Shown piece after piece: positions 63,701-64,000 of a stretch of DNA of 64,000 nucleotides (its first letter is position 1; the number at the start of each line of letters is the position of its first letter). The stretch spans positions 62,001 to 126,000 of the forward strand of contig NZ_CP047242.1 in assembly GCF_009856605.1 (NCBI RefSeq), written 5' to 3'. The notes beneath the pieces are model-generated. The model saw nothing but the letters and a program-made list of their open reading frames with translations, had not been told where the DNA came from and did not search any database. This stretch comes from Trichormus variabilis 0441 (GTDB lineage Bacteria; Cyanobacteriota; Cyanobacteriia; Cyanobacteriales; Nostocaceae). A program made the position numbers and the translations under genes.

Positions 63701-64000
63701 TAATCACATCATTACCTGCACCTGCATTCAGGGTGATGGCATTACTGATAGCTTCTACATTCAGAGTATCCGCACCGCCATTTGCATTAATGGTAGTCGT
63801 CACACTGGTGCTGCTGACAGTAAAGGTATCTGCACCTGCACCCAGATTAATGTTGAGAGTTTCTACTGTGCCGTAGGTGATGCTACCGGAACTTAAACCA
63901 GTAATTGTGCTGCTGGTTAATGTGCCTGTATTGGCTGCGGTGTCACCACTGTCATTGATGTTGACGGTGTCGGTTTCAGCACCACCATTGATGGTTAAAG
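60789..64000 (-). CDS. Giant Gly/Asp/Asn-rich repeat protein (5' end outside window)
   Basis: The frame is open through the right edge, so at least 1070 residues are visible and the N-terminus is missing. The protein is built of near-identical units of about 115 residues (345 bp), each like VETLNINLGAGADTFTVSS, TTTINAGGGADTLNV, ATTLNADAGNDVINVGS and AALTINGGADTDTVNINDSG. GGADTL/GNDVI elements resemble RTX calcium-binding repeats; a more typical RTX block (GNDNITGGGGNDTLDSGTGED) is inserted at about 62550-62720. The C-terminal tail is LIFDFTFSAIVRNA. It is likely an extracellular calcium-binding beta-roll or adhesin-like protein. DNA identity between units invites recombination and assembly error. 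Confidence 0.85.
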   Translation of the reverse strand, partial: LTINGGAETDTVNINDSGDTAANTGTLTSSTITGLSSGSITYGTVETLNINLGAGADTFTVSSTSVTTTINANGGADTLNVEAISNAITLNAGAGNDVINVGSATTPTVNGIAAALTINGGTETDTVNINDNGDTAANTGTLTSSTITGLSPSTITYGTVETLNINLGAGADSFTVSSSSATTTINAGGGADTLNVLAIANATTLNADAGNDVINVGTAGTLAANGIAAALTINGGSETDTITINDSGDTAANTGTLTSTTITGLSSGTITYGTAETLNINLGTGADTLTVSSTGAATTINANGGNDTLNVQAIANATTLNADAGDDVINVGGGTPNTVNAIAAALTINGGADTDTITINDSGDTANNTGTLTATALTGLGSNGITYGTVETLNINLGSGSNNLTVQGVSAATTITGGSGNDTINASAINQAIAIYGNAGNDNITGGGGNDTLDSGTGEDTVTAGGGNDLIYVQGTSGAGTTINGDAGNDVINIGSSTSNTVNTIAAALTINGGNGIDTVNINDSGDTAANTGTLTSTAITGLSPATITYGTVETLNINLGAGADTLTVSSTSATTTVNAGGGNDTLNVLAIANATTLNADAGNDVINVGSAEATILNVIASDLTINGGDNADTININNSANTANNSGGLSSTTIDGLGLRRPINYSTVETLNINLGTGADRFTISSTGAVTTINTGGGNDTVNVEAISHATTLNTGAGNDEINVGNRGLRTVNDIAAALTINGGADTDTVRINDTDDNTNNTGTLTATTITGLSPTTITYGTVETLNIELGRGADTFTVSSTSATTTINAGDGADTLNVQAITNATTLNAGTGNNVINVASAGTPTVNGIAAALTINGGPENNSLEVRDSGDTTANTGTLTDTQLTGLGMTGGITYREITNLSIRLGSGNNNFTIASTFPRTTTSIYGNVGAETFNVRSIRSSTNIFAAGGNDTINVSTSAPNGGGIVNEILALLFVDGGAGGDTLNVDDRGDGAPNNGTMTANTITGLGMSNGISYTLLEATNILLGSGNDIFTINSKIPGSSILVDGGPGIDLIFDFTFSAIVRNA

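Noticed and set aside
61375..63876. Several consecutive plus-strand open frames of 94-115 codons
   Set aside because: They repeat every 345 bp with near-identical sequence and lie exactly opposite the minus-strand repeat protein. They are antisense shadows of its codon composition.

Overview
The window comes from a filamentous, probably nitrogen-fixing cyanobacterium of the Nostocales type. The evidence is frequent HIP1 octamers (GCGATCGC), a psbA gene, PEP-CTERM proteins, SLH/OprB porin, DUF928, CHASE2 and CHAT genes, and the AT-rich, repeat-laden intergenic DNA of that group. No rRNA, tRNA or CRISPR array was recognised. Both window edges cut a gene.

Layout. 0-4.7 kb: end of a GCS2/YbdK-type carboxylate-amine ligase, a MITE, then a pair made of a ThDP 2-oxo-acid decarboxylase and a Leu/Phe-type dehydrogenase, followed by an M20 peptidase remnant. 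4.7-7 kb (minus strand): an unrecognised lipoprotein plus two paralogous helical proteins. 7.4-8.9 kb: a gene broken by a second MITE copy, and an atypical psbA whose D1 lacks several manganese-cluster ligands. 9.6-12 kb: PRC-barrel protein, PRPP synthetase, phosphoribosyltransferase. 12-15.3 kb: a mobile-DNA scar, with a TnpB element split by an IS66 element (both boundaries readable to the base), next to remnants of a P-type ATPase and of a cystathionine synthase/lyase gene. 15.5-32 kb: a cell-surface region with a PEP-CTERM protein, PhoD, a filamentous-haemagglutinin exoprotein, two paralogous secreted zinc proteases, DUF928, a CHASE2 hybrid kinase, a REC-kinase and a TPR-CHAT protease-like protein.

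32-58 kb: a broad sulfur region. It has ssuB-ssuC, an outer-membrane porin, a methyltransferase, a flavin (LLM) monooxygenase, an amidohydrolase, an alpha/beta hydrolase, an aldo/keto reductase, two SsuA-like binding proteins, a nitroreductase, and the reverse transsulfuration pair CBS + CGL beside a broken aminotransferase. Interleaved are an ABC exporter, a DrrAB-type exporter and a binding-protein/diguanylate-cyclase pair. All three have a nearly identical TTAGTT(A)AACTAA-type palindrome upstream, which suggests one shared regulator. 58.7-64 kb: a DUF442 phosphatase-like protein, a HAF-repeat surface protein, and a very long repeat protein that runs off the right edge.

The best candidates for new biology are the inferred organosulfur catabolic cluster, the shared palindromic operator, the binding-protein + GGDEF signalling pair, the haemagglutinin/metalloprotease/CHASE2/CHAT surface module, the divergent D1, and several precisely bounded MITE families, one of which inserted inside a stop codon without changing the protein.
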